Assembly (NCBI GenBank): GCA_029891345.1
Contig: CM056999.1
Coordinates: 26,447,418 to 26,511,417 of the forward strand
Direction of reading: 5' to 3'
DNA: 64,000 bases
Source of the DNA: Dryococelus australis
Taxonomy: Eukaryota; Arthropoda; Insecta; Phasmatodea; Phasmatidae
Under the pieces are notes generated by a model that saw nothing but the letters and a program-made list of their open reading frames with translations, was not told the DNA's origin and searched no databases. Positions 48,491-58,994 of the stretch are shown here, in pieces. Each line of letters begins with the position of its first letter. Position 1 is the stretch's first letter. The translations under genes were made by a program, and so were the position numbers.

Positions 48491-48599
48491 GCGGCTAATC
48501 CTGGGTCTTCATTTTGATGATCCTTATAATTTTTTTATGATGCCAGGGGAAAGTCATTCGAAACATTGCAATTGGATAGGTTTTCTTATGTTACAGGGG

Positions 48600-49080
48600 G
48601 TTGGAACACTCAAACATTCATGATAGAGTACCGGCCACAACATTTTGGGTAGCTTAGATATGCTGCACTTTAAATTTTAAAAAACAAATTTGCTTGACCC
48701 AATGACCGATTTTTCCTAGTTGTCTAGGATATGTCACAAGCTAAGAAATTCATAATGTTCAGGGTACTGAACGAAACATTTAAATACCAAAAACGACAGC
48801 TATGCACTCTAGCTCGTAGATCATGGACAATTTGCGCTCCTGAGGAGTCAGCATACAGGAAGCAAATGCTATGGGCTGCCGAACACTGTCGACTTCTTTG
48901 GCAAGAACTACACCAACAGCTAGACTAGAGGCATCAGTTTCTAAAATAAAAGGTTTTGAAAAATCTGCCATGCCAAGAACAGGTGTATTAATGATATCTT
49001 GTTTTAATGTTTCCAAAGTACTCTGTTGTTTTGGACCCCACTCAAATTTTACCGATTTTTATGCAACTTATTTAATGGAG
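48600..49080 (-). pseudogene. Gypsy-type RNase H remnant
   Basis: Minus frame 49016-48780: METLKQDIINTPVLGMADFS, then KPFILETDASSLAVGVVLAK (about 48950-48900), the catalytic Asp-Ala-Ser segment with the G-V-x-L strand. PIAFASCMLTPQERKLSMIY and ELECIAVVFGI follow, the last providing the E-L-E-C helix typical of Ty3/gypsy RNase H. Further C-terminal sequence (48.78-48.6 kb) is frameshifted. It lies directly after RT and before the integrase zinc domain. Confidence 0.8.
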
Positions 49081-49099
49081 CAGCATTACCAGCAATGTG

Positions 49100-49935
49100 G
49101 GGTATATATTTCCCAAAAAATTGAAATATTCCTATAAAATGAGCTATGCGCTTACGTCTTTTGGAGGTGAAAAATCTCTGAATGCCTGAATTCTGTCCGG
49201 ATCTATGACAAAACTTAGTGAAAAAAAAATTTGGTACCTAAGAAAGAAATTTCCTGAACTACGAACTGAACTTTTGCAGGATTAATAGTAAGACCAGGAT
49301 TTTCTATCCTGGTAAGGACCAATTTAAGATGACTAAGAAGCTCTTCAAAATTCTCAAATACACAACCAAACCATCTAAATAGTTTTTCACATATATTTAA
49401 ATTTGATGTCATAAAAGTTTTGATCTAAACGTCTGGTGAGGACTTGTGCACCAGTGGCAAGGCGAAAATTTACTCATGTAAATTGATAAATGTTCCATGG
49501 TAGACAGAAACTAGTGATAGGTTTTAAATTGTTTTTCAAATGTATTTGATGATGTGCTACATTGAGGTAAAGAATTTTGACTTGCTAGAGGAATTAAATG
49601 CAGAATGGAGGTCAGGTAGTAATACAGACTCTATTTAAATTTTTGTTTAAATTTCCTATAATCAATTATCATTCTTGTTTTCCATTTGGCTTTGGGACCA
49701 AAAATGCCAGACTGGCATACTGAAATGTTGATTGATCAATCACTCCTTTATTAATGAGATCCTGAACTTGCAATCTTAAAAGCTCCATTTGTGAGAAGCT
49801 AATTTATAAGAATGGCACTTAACTGGTTCTTCAGCTAACAATTTAATGTTATATTCAAGTAATTTGGTTAATCCCAATTCTGAGGTAATCACTTTAGGAA
49901 ACGGATTACAAAGGTCTTGAATTGATGTCTGCATC
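49100..49935 (-). pseudogene. Gypsy-type reverse transcriptase remnant
   Basis: On minus the recognisable part includes the finger/palm approach around 49.8-49.6 kb in broken frames. Near 49390-49370 is the active-site strand VKNYLDGLVVY, where the second Asp of the Tyr-x-Asp-Asp box is Gly (GGT), so polymerisation is abolished. After a +1 shift comes ENFEELLSHLKLVLTRIENP and GLTINPAKVQFVVQEISFLG (about 49360-49235), the thumb-proximal G-L-T-x-N-P-x-K block. The gene is continuous in order with protease (upstream) and RNase H (downstream). Confidence 0.85.
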
Positions 49936-49958
49936 TTTTCACTTAAATGACTTAAACA

Positions 49959-50350
49959 TTAACACCTGAGTCTGAATTTGATTCCAACACTTATATCATA
50001 ATTTACTTGCTGATTAAAGCCAACAAACAAAATTTTCTTGTCAGGAGTAAATTTAAAGAAAACATGATTACTATGAATATCAAGAACAAGGCCCAAATTT
50101 TTCATGAAGTCAGCACCTATTATAAAAGTTTGACTCAAATGTTCTGCTACAAGGAACTTAATTACCCAAGTAAAATAAGAAATACACAAATTGACCGTTA
50201 CACGGCATGATATGGGTAAGGGGTCACAAATTGCAGTGAAGCACTTAAAATGGTTAACCTCAACAGTTTTTATTACATTAAAATTTCTAAGATCCTTAAA
50301 TAATTTGCCCGAAATGGTGGTTTGCACCGACCAGAATCAACAAGGGATAT
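49959..50350 (-). pseudogene. Gypsy-type aspartic protease remnant
   Basis: On minus SLVDSGR occurs near 50350-50330, containing the D-S-G catalytic loop. After a frameshift come ISGKLFKDLRNFNVIKTVEV (about 50310-50260), KCFTAICDPLPISCRVTVN (about 50240-50180) and QTFIIGADFMKNLGLVLDIH (about 50130-50070). The last, I-I-G-x-D-F-x-x-x-x-G-L, is the flap-distal strand/helix that closes the retropepsin fold. It precedes RT in the usual gag-pro-pol order. Confidence 0.8.
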
Positions 50351-50598
50351 ACCCGAAGAGAGCCCAAGGCAACTTCAATTCTTGGGTTACTAGGCCTTTG
50401 ATACCCTACAAGATTGGGAAAATGCACACGACAGACATCTTGAGTTTTAGGTTCACTAGGCTTAAAAGGGCCAAATGGATATTGAAAACCTATGACAGTA
50501 ATTTTCATCTTCTAAAATGTGAGCATTTATTTGGGAATTGGCTAATTTACTTTTACTTCCAGAACAGTCACTCACACCCTGCTCTCACATCTGTTGTT

Positions 50599-51160
50599 TT
50601 ATAACTTTCTACAATTGGGAGCAACATGCCCTACCTTCTTACAATAATGGCAGGTTGGAACACATGGTTTACCATCTTTTGCCTGCTCATATTTTTCCTT
50701 TGCCTTATTTGGAGGTGAACAATTACTATCAACCATATTTGACTCAGATTTTGACTCAAATTTACCAGAACCTTTCTTACGACTACCCTGTCCATAATCT
50801 TTAAAGTTTAACATTTCCCTCTTCTTGTCTTCATAGCACATATTCTGTTAATGTATATTCATCCTATCAAGCTCAACAAAACTGGTGGGCTTCCTATGGA
50901 ACACTAGACATGAATGCTGCTGGGGAGTGAGACCTTCTAAAATGTGGTCCACTACTTAATGTATATATGCACCGAGTCTAAGAATGACTGCAGCCGTTTT
51001 AATGCTCCTCGCATAGATAGAAAGTGGTTCATTGGGGGTTTAAAAGTGTTTACATTGCTTTAATCGTAATTCTGTTAAAAGCCTGGAGGGTATAAAAATG
51101 CAATGTCCTTGTGCCATGACCCAAGGCGACTGGTGATATTTCTCGTCGTGAATTACAGCG
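50599..51160 (-). pseudogene. Gypsy-type gag remnant with CCHC zinc knuckle
   Basis: The downstream end carries CHYCKKVGHVAPNC (about 50655-50610), a perfect C-x2-C-x4-H-x4-C nucleocapsid zinc knuckle, preceded by a Lys/Ser/Gly-rich basic region (about 50800-50680). Upstream in shifted frames are PNEPLSIYARSIKTAAVIL (about 51040-50985), ILEGLTPQQHSCLVFHRKP (about 50945-50890) and SFVELDRMNIH (about 50885-50850), the C-terminal half of a capsid-type gag. The text fades at about 51160; the N-terminal half and 5' LTR were not found. Confidence 0.75.
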
Positions 51161-51404
51161 AGGAGCAAGCCGAAAAAGTCATTACAACCTTAGAAAAACA
51201 TATTTAAAAAAAGGTATCAGAGATATGGTTCTGATTTTATATTATTAATATCTTCTATTTGTTGTTTATTAACAAGAAAAAAATCAATTAATTTTTTATC
51301 TCTGCGGTTTTATTTAATTTAATATATACATAGAAAAATAACATATTATTTACATATTTCTTTAGGAGTTTACTTCATATATAAAACAAGTTGTTTTCAT
51401 TTGT

Positions 51405-52274
51405 TTAGGGGTTTGACCCATGTTTAGTTAAAATTTGACTAATTTCAATTGTACTATCGCACATAAAGGCAGTTTCACCATATATGTCATCGGTATTTAC
51501 AAAAATTTTAACTTTTTTATTATAATTACGAGTGCTTTTTTTTATATAGTCCAAAATGCCCAAAACAGTCGATGTATTCTTACTGTAGGCAGCTTCGTGT
51601 AATATAGTAATGTTATCATGTCCCATAAACAAGACATTGGCTTTGTTTTCCAGTAGAAAATCTACAATGTCCACGATGCTGTCTCAGGTCGCGAAATGCA
51701 GTGAAAAGTTCTTTTCCAAGAAAACTGTGTCATCTAAACTTTTCTCAATTTGGTAACATATTTTCGTGATCTTCATTAGCTGCTTTCACCAACAGTTTCC
51801 AGTCTTTGTGGATCCCTTCCATTGCCTCGTCTACAGGTTGCACCAAATACGCAATTACAGGCCAGTTTAAAAAATAATAATTGGGGCATACGTTAATATG
51901 GTTATACTGTCAGAATTTTTAGATATAACATCGACACCTTCCGCGATTATGAAAATTACAATTTCCAAATTCCCCGCCGCTGCCACTCGCTGAATTGTAA
52001 ATTTACAGCAAAGATCCCTTTCTCCAAAATCAACATTCATCTAATTCATACGCACAAGTTAATCTAGCCAACTGCGATAGGCAGCTAAACTCACTGGTGA
52101 CAGTTCATCCTCACCGATAAAGTCTTGTTTATGACAGTTGGCTTTCATGGTGTCTTCAGTATGTAGTTCACCGAGGACGAATGTGTGCCTTTTGTTCAAT
52201 CGTCTCGTTTTATACGCTAACTGCGCAATAATTTCTGTATTTTTACTCCACGAAATGTTTGTTCTTTCAAACAC
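51405..52274 (-). pseudogene. Decayed ankyrin-repeat gene
   Basis: On minus, starting around 52274 (MFERTNISWSKNTEIIAQLA), a second stretch contains VAAAGNLEIVIFIIAEGVDV (about 51980-51920), an ankyrin helix pair with the A-A-x-x-G-x-x-E-I-V pattern. Later come DWKLLVKAANEDHENMLPN (about 51810-51755), and DIVDFLLENKANVLFMGHDN followed by ITILHEAAYSKNTSTVLGIL (about 51674-51560), a good ankyrin repeat (V-x-x-L-L-x-x-x-A-x-V, then T-x-L-H-E-A-A). The frame ends ISQILTKHGSNP at a stop near 51405. At least three to four repeats with stops and shifts between. Ankyrin genes occur in hosts and in large DNA viruses; nothing here decides. Confidence 0.6.
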
Positions 52275-52478
52275 TTAATTTTATGATATGCCAGCCTAAA
52301 GAAATATGACCGTTACTAAGAGATGAGACGACGATCAAAGTTTCCAATTTTCCTACCCATCTTCCTCGTCCTCTTCCTCCTCTGCTCATTCCACTGATAC
52401 ATCTGTAATTGGCTTTTCCAAAATAATTTTGTATTTTAATTCGAACCAAATAACTACGAGCAAAATAGTCAAGAGAGA

Positions 52479-52835
52479 GTGTTTGAATCCTCGTGGGAGG
52501 CTGTTTATTCACCAGTAGATTTGAATTGGTACATAGTAAAAAACCACGAATTAGGTTTCGAGGATCCTAAGAATGTTCACGTATTAGCTATGAATAAAAT
52601 GCGAAATTCGTTAAACTTAAACGAAAAGTTAATCATTTACTTTGCGACACTTACTCGTTCTCTAATTTTCATATTTTTTCTTAATGTTTCCAAACAATTT
52701 GTTTACCTGTTGGAGACGAATTTGGCCACGTTTAAAAACCAATTGACTAAATACACACATATTTTTGTTATGACGGCTGAATTAAAAGACAATAATAAAG
52801 AAAACCAACTAAATAAACAAGTTGTTGGTATTTAA
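52479..52835 (+). CDS. Unassigned plus-strand ORF
   Basis: An open frame of 118 codons without internal ATG-rich noise: ESSWEAVYSPVDLNWYIVKN, then HELGFEDPKNVHVLAMNKMR, a hydrophobic stretch (LIIYFATLTRSLIFIFFLNV), then YTHIFVMTAELKDNNKENQL. Codon use is more balanced than in neighbouring AT-rich chance frames. The 5' start is uncertain because the frame runs from a non-ATG position. It overlaps, in antisense, the start of the ankyrin remnant. No family is recognised. It may be the first part of the gene that continues in broken form to 55.06 kb. Confidence 0.4.
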   Translation: MFESSWEAVYSPVDLNWYIVKNHELGFEDPKNVHVLAMNKMRNSLNLNEKLIIYFATLTRSLIFIFFLNVSKQFVYLLETNLATFKNQLTKYTHIFVMTAELKDNNKENQLNKQVVGI

Positions 52836-52899
52836 TATAAAGGGATTACCACATCAAGTAGTTCCGTGTATCAATAGGAGATTGTATAGGAGATCAAAA

Positions 52900-55065
52900 C
52901 ACCTCCCTGATCTACGATAGGAACAAAAACGAAGCGATTGTCCGAACGACCAGGTTGAATAAAACACTACGATTTGTCATCAGTGAAAACCCTAAAAGTT
53001 ATGTGATTTTATGATCACAGCATCTTTATACAAACCTTCGGTGAACGAACGATTTCCATAAAATTCCGAATATATTTATAGTGCGATTGATGGTCGACAT
53101 TATATCGTAAATCTCTCACCCTTCGTTGGGATTCGGGTATTTCTGCCATTTAATAGAATAATGACCCAGTAGACATAGTAATCGCCAACAAATGTGACTA
53201 TCGCGGGAAATATTTCCATCAAATAGTACTATTCAAAGTAACTTTATCTGATTTGTAATATTTAAGCAAGTACTTGAAAGTCATGTCTGATGGAAAACAC
53301 ACATTAGTGGTGAAGATTATCGATTCATTCAAGGGAGATAGCGATATCGTTTTCAAAAAAGATCAAGCCAAAATTTTTAACGAAAGTAATGGTTTCCAAG
53401 TCTATGAAAATATACAGAGGAACCTCGTCATCATATCAAACGCTTCCCCTGAATTTCTAGACGATCGTTTGCAATTCAAGGATGGTGCAAACGCAAACAT
53501 TTTATTCCACAAAAACTCTATCGCATCTGAATGCAAATTGGTTACAGGAACCGAAAACTTGAAATTTACTACTGAATCATATGTACATAATTTACAATAT
53601 ATCGAAGAGAATCGCGAGTTGTTCAAGTTTAACACCTTAACCATCCAAAACCATAATAGGGGGGATGTGGCATATATGTATTATGGTGATCAGGTAAGTA
53701 TGAACTTTATAATTTACTGTTAAATACACATTTGAACATTGAGACACGAAAGACTATGATTTACTTTTTACACGGAATTTCGATAGCTTCCTTCAATACG
53801 ACTTTGCGATTTATGAAAAGTAATTCAACTGCTTTCTATTACATTGCCGATCTGAATAAATATAAACTAAATGCATATTATGACGATATCCATCATTATT
53901 TTGGAATGTTGAATTTTTTACGCTTATATAGTTCGAATATAATTTAAAATATTACGAGAGGAGATAGTTCAGATAGCATTTATATCACAGGTTTTTATGA
54001 TCAAAATAATAAAATTATCATGTATGTGGATTCGTCAAAGAAACCTATATTACCCACCGGTAAATATGTTATTTCTATTTTAAATGCGGAATAGTGCAGT
54101 ACAGACACCCTTGTGTGTTGAGATAAATACCTATATAATTTTAACCCACCATATATATTCAAATATCCTTCGCATTGATATGCAACTACTGATCTCCACG
54201 AATCCAACCAAGAGTTTATACTGGCAGTGGAAACGATTCAGATGTGTGTTTGTTACGATTACTTCCACTCCTTCCCCGACTATAATCTCGTAAAAGATAA
54301 ACCATCTATTGTGGTAATATTTTGGGAGTTTACGGAATATGCTGCGCCTTTAGTAATTCTTTTGGTAAATAATTGCGCAAAGTACGAAAGTCCCACGGTG
54401 TGTGTGTTTTTCTAAATCGAAATACACCAATAAAAATAATCGCCCGAACATATATTTTAATTTGAAAGAAAACAATCCAATACTAATAAAAGAAGAGGAA
54501 ACTCGAATAAAAAACTTAAAGCGATGCACCATGTTATCTATTTGTACATCCGGGTAAAGAAGGTATTTCAGAACCCAGTATAGAGAATGTAGATCATGGA
54601 AATCAATTTTACTACAAAATTTCTATCCATCGACCTGAGAGAACAAGACATTACGACAATCTGCTGCTCTTCAAACTACACGTGTATGAAGACGATAAAG
54701 ATTAAAGAGATATTTTACGTATTACAAGTAACACCTTTTATAATCCAAAACATTTTCAGTTTAAAAATAAAAGATAGTTTTGAACTTTTTGATAAGGTGG
54801 TAAGTTATGTTGTGTTGGAAGGCATTCAATAACAGTAAGACGAGGCAGCTGTCGAGATATTAGCAGCTGCTGAGGAGAGTTATACTTTTTTCAACAATGT
54901 GATTGAAAATGGAAATGTTTCGAAAACTAAACGTACTACAACTGCTGCTACTACAAACACTGAAGATGGACATAAGGAGAAGCTGGAATTGAGAAACGAA
55001 AATGTACAATACAACACCTTCAATTGGCAACATTTTTAAATATATGATCAGGCCGACCCTAATGA
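52900..55065 (+). pseudogene. Long decayed unassigned gene
   Basis: Over 2 kb of plus-strand coding text with only a handful of stops and shifts per kb. Blocks in order: NKNEAIVRTTRLNKTLRFVI (about 52930), NDPVDIVIANKCDYRGKYFH (about 53160), the 149-codon frame 53274-53723 (KHTLVVKIIDSFKGDSDIVF, ENIQRNLVIISNASPEFLDD, AYMYYGDQ followed by a possible splice donor GTAAGT at 53694), SSDSIYITGFYDQNNKIIMY (about 53965), FPDYNLVKDKPSIVVIFWEF (about 54265), METIQ/VCYDYFHS, NFTTKFLSIDLREQDITTIC (about 54605), and an Ala/Glu/Thr-rich acidic tail ending NTFNWQHF and DPNDYRVYANNADNDN (about 55040-55090). Mixed hydrophobic strands suggest a beta-rich protein of about 650 residues. I do not recognise it; a viral structural protein or a host gene are both possible. 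Confidence 0.5.
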
Positions 55066-55299
55066 CTACCGTGTTTATGCAAATAATGCAGATAACGACA
55101 ATTAAAAAAATCTTAATTATATTGATTTTATGGCACACATTGCATTCATCGGGGAGTATCCATTTGTCTGACCCGCCAATTATCCGACCACTGCTTCCCC
55201 TTAAAGGCTCTATCCCCTCTCACTGCACTCTTTTTGTTTATTCTTCTTTCTGTGGTTTTCGTCCACCAACAGGACACCTGTCCTTCCTTGGAATAGGTG

Positions 55300-57440
55300 A
55301 CTGGCTAACGGGCAACATTCTTCGCTGTTGCCTCTGGAGCTATTCATGAACTTCTCATAAACTACCTAAGTACCAGGTTATATTTCTACGTCTTGTAGCA
55401 GCATTCGTGATTTGGTTGGCACATTGATTTTTGTGGGCTCCATAGAAAATTTTGTCTATCATCAGTGGCGGCTGCTGAGGGAGGGCTGCGGGGCGCATCC
55501 CTTGTAATAACATCTCAGAACGCAGACCTCTACTTATATACTACTCAGCAAATAATACAGCATACGAATACGGATGTTAGTTGGCGGCCAATGTTTTTTA
55601 GATGGACGAGTCTCTTGTCACGAGTGAAATGTTTTTGAAAATGTCTAGTGGTGGGGCTACAGATTCTTCGCCCTGAAGTGGGTGGAGCAAGTAGAGAGAG
55701 AGATGACGGTAACAATAGACTAGGGGTGCTACGGGAAGGAGGTGAAGACTTCAGGGGCTCGTCCCTTTTCAGCCAATCACATGCTGTAAATCAGAGAGAG
55801 CTGGGCGCGCCCTTGCTCTCACACAAAGACGGTTTCCTGGAATATGACTTGGCTACCAAAACTGGAACATCGAATTCCACTGTAAACAGAATGTGTTCTA
55901 CAGTTATAAACTACATGTTTTGTAGGCGCACTTTCGCGCTCCGCTCTTTTGCAGTTGTTAAACACATTTCTTAACGATGCTTGTATTTATTTCGAATTGT
56001 TTTTAATTATAGATATCGTTAAAAGTCGCGGGAGCTTCAAACATAGTGTGTAATATTCTTAACAAGTTTGTTGTTAATGATGAGCCATGAGTATTGGTCA
56101 GAACCTGGGTTGAAGAGTTGTTCATGTAGTGTTACGTAAACTTGTAAATCATTCAGAACCTTATTACGACAAAGATTTTGAATTACAGCAATAAACTAGA
56201 GTTTATTAATTTTGGACCAGCAAGACCACAGTTAAATATAACAAAACAACAAAGCCACGATGGTAAACGCAGTGGTTCGTATATGTGAAAATTCAATGTA
56301 AGTTCATACAATTTCGCGGACTGGCTATGAGGGTGTGAAGTTATAAATGCGATGTTTTGTTTCATTTTTTGCCAGTGAAACCTAATGATCCTGCGTGGTC
56401 TGTCAATTGGTTAAAAGATTTAAAATATTTGGGAGACAATGTTAAAATACATAAATCATGTTCAAAGCATATAAATAATGCCTTAATATTTTCAGTGATT
56501 GGTAAGGTGAATATTCATTGCTAGTTAAATAGTGCGTACAGGTTGAAGACCGGATTTTGTTTACAAACACAATATATCTAAATTTCATCCTATTATTTAA
56601 ATGTATGACATGTATTTTGTATGTACTGTATGTAAATTAGCATTGGGTTTTAAAAATATTTATTTTAGTAGATTTAAGTTATCATCTTCATTAATATAGT
56701 AGAATTAGTATTTGTATCTAATTTCTCGTCGTCTCGTATAATGTACCACACCACATGGGTACTGGTTGGAAACTTTAAACTCTAAATAAACAAATACCTA
56801 TGCTAGTGATTATATCTGAACCAGTAGCCACAGTGTGTTGACAATTGCAAATCGAGTGGTGATACGTTTTCCTTCAAACAACCGCATTTAATGTTTATAT
56901 TTAGCTGCACAAACTACACTTACATAAGCCTGTCGTACGCAAAATATTTATCACTGTGCCTATTTAAAAAAAGCAAGTTGTAATGATCTGAGTTAGGATC
57001 GCCACAGCCCTCCCAGTTTCAAAAGTTACCAGCCGCCACTGTCTAACATGCTTTGTGTATTCGCGTAATGTGTCAACCATGCTCCTCACCTTTCCCTATA
57101 AAAGTACTATTTTTAAATGCCTTACGTTTAGCGTCAATATATACTGAGATGTTTTTTCATTGTGGAGTAACTTTTATTAACTGTTTTTTTTTTTTCGCTT
57201 TATTTTTATGTCTTAATTTTCTATAAGATATCTCAATGCAACTTTGTTTTATTGATAATAGTTTGACATTATAATGTCTAGCTTGTGCTTTTCTGTTGTG
57301 GTGACATTAAAATGGGTGGGAAATATTTAATTGTTGGTAACCAGTGGAAAATTTCACATGTTTATTTGGAGAGATATGTAAAGAGGAAAATGGTGTTAAA
57401 TTTAAGAAAATATCCTAAATTTGTACGATGTTATTTAGCA
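55300..57440 (+). repeat. Tandem repeat copy A (split by a hAT-type element)
   Basis: Excluding the insertion 55463-57041, the sequence matches copy B at 58110-58990. Shared words are agctattcatgaac, gtagcagcattcgtgattt and agaattttNtc before the insertion, and gtgtcaaccatgctcctcac, tagcttgtgcttttctgttg, gtgacattaaaatggg and ttNagaaaatatcc after it. Identity by eye is about 70-75 percent, so the duplication is old. No coding frame is conserved between the copies. Confidence 0.65.
55455..57049 (+). mobile_element. Non-autonomous hAT-type transposon, 1.58 kb
   Basis: The body is 55463-57041. It starts cagtggcggctgctgaggga and ends with a sequence whose reverse complement starts cagtggcggctggtaac; after a 15-bp length difference both continue gggagggctg(c/t)gg. 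The flanks tctatcat (55455-55462) and tctaacat (57042-57049) form an 8-bp target duplication with one mismatch. Terminal CAGTG and an 8-bp duplication are hAT features. No transposase coding sequence is visible; the 108-codon frame 55648-55974 has no hAT dimerisation or DDE motif. It interrupts repeat copy A and is therefore younger than that duplication. Confidence 0.85.
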
Positions 57441-57444
57441 AATT

Positions 57445-58105
57445 GATCTTTTTTGTTAAGTATACAGTTGTTGGACAGGTAAGAAAGTCCTGACAATGTT
57501 TCGGAAAAGGAAAGTTAAAGATTTCAGACTCATCTCTCAAATATATAGGCCAGATGTTTTGTTATGCTTTAGGTCCAATGGAACAGAATTTTGTTTGTTT
57601 GTGAATAATTGTTAGATTCATGGCCTTCTAAAGCCTATAGACTGAATATTCGCACTTAATCGCAGTACATTCAACTGCTCTAAGTCTTAAAGTGGTATAA
57701 AGTAAAAATTAAATTATGTTCTGTGGTGACCATGTGATTAAAGGAATAAGTGGAATAAGTTGTTTCATAAAGAAATGTGCCAGTATTTTAATGTGTGTGT
57801 TTTAATTTACGTCAGTTTTGAAATGCAGCTTTTATTGATGTCCATTTGCAAATTTAAAGTCGATTTTGGAGAAAAAAAAATTCATCACTGTCCATTACAG
57901 TGTATATTTCAACGGACATATTGATGAAGTGATCTGTGTAAAATTGGCAAAAAAAATTACGACAAATAGTTCGACGTCTTAGCGTCGTGTGTTATAAGTA
58001 TGATGTTAACATGCATGAAAAGACTATTTATTTTATTTAATCGCTATTTTATGCACATATGATTAAGACTAAGAATATTAGTGGCCACATCCATCGCGGT
58101 TTTCG
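57445..58105. other. No gene recognised
   Basis: AT-rich sequence between the two repeat copies. It is probably part of the same duplicated unit, but I could not align it to a counterpart. Confidence 0.4.
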
Positions 58106-58109
58106 CAGT

Positions 58110-58990
58110 TGACACTAGAGCTATCCATGAACATCTTTATTCATGAAGTAAGTTAGAGCAAGGTATTATTCTTACGTCTTTTAGCAGCATCCGTGACTTG
58201 CTCGGCACGTCAATTTTTGCTGGCTCAACAGAGAATTTTCTTCAACGTGCTCCGTTTATTTGCGTAGTGTGTCAACCACGATTCTCACCTTTCCAGATGC
58301 ACAAGTGCGCTCTCTTTTAAGAGTGCGAGGTACATAAATGCGCCCTTAATACGTTTATTGAATATTACAGGAAATTAAAAGCCAATATAGATGAACTAAG
58401 AAATAGCAATCATTTAACACATGTTTCACAAATTTTATTTTCAAAAATGTTACGCACTGTGGATTTCCGTGCAGTTATTTGTTACGTCATAAAATAATAA
58501 CTTTCAGTGATGAGGAACGAAGAACTGCGCCCGAAATCACTCAACACATTTGAGATTTAGTGACACCAACATGCAACATAAGCAATTCATGAGTTATTAA
58601 AAATGCTGTCTTAGATTTTATATTGCGTACAGAAAAAAGAGTTGACTAATAATGTGCTGAACTGATGTAATGTGCTTTTTAATAAGTGTACATTATGTTA
58701 AGCGCATACTGCATACTCTGCAGTGAATAATATTTGTTAGTATCAGTTTTGTTCTCTGTACTATATATGTGGTTATCTTCTATGATGCAGAGTAAATTTG
58801 TTTGTAATATTAGTACATTTAAATATCTGGCTTGTACTTTCCTCTTGTAATGACACCGAAATGGGCAAAAAAAAATTATTTGTTGGCAAGAGTGAAAAAT
58901 ATATGTTTGTAAAAGATATCTGTACATAAAAGTGTAAAATGTTGTTAACTTTAAGAAAATGTCTGAAATTAGTAATATGTTATCATACGA
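58110..58990 (+). repeat. Tandem repeat copy B
   Basis: This is the uninterrupted partner of copy A: agctatccatgaacatc, tagcagcatccgtgacttg, gtgtcaaccacgattctcac, then about 400 bp not seen in copy A, then tggcttgtactttcctcttg and tgacaccgaaatgggc. The extra 400 bp is either an insertion in B or a loss from A. Confidence 0.65.
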
Positions 58991-58994
58991 TTTG

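Noticed and set aside
48731..49137. Plus-strand frames of 65-88 codons
   Set aside because: Antisense shadows of the minus-strand RNase H region.
50007..50804. Plus-strand frames up to 137 codons
   Set aside because: Antisense to the gag and protease region, whose minus strand carries the diagnostic zinc knuckle and protease motifs.
45930..51400. Search for flanking LTRs and primer-binding site of the retroelement
   Set aside because: I could not find a convincing pair of direct repeats or a TGG-type primer-binding start by eye. No LTR is reported.
55648..55974. 108-codon plus frame inside the hAT-type element as a transposase
   Set aside because: No BED finger, no catalytic or dimerisation motif, and the length is far below a hAT transposase.
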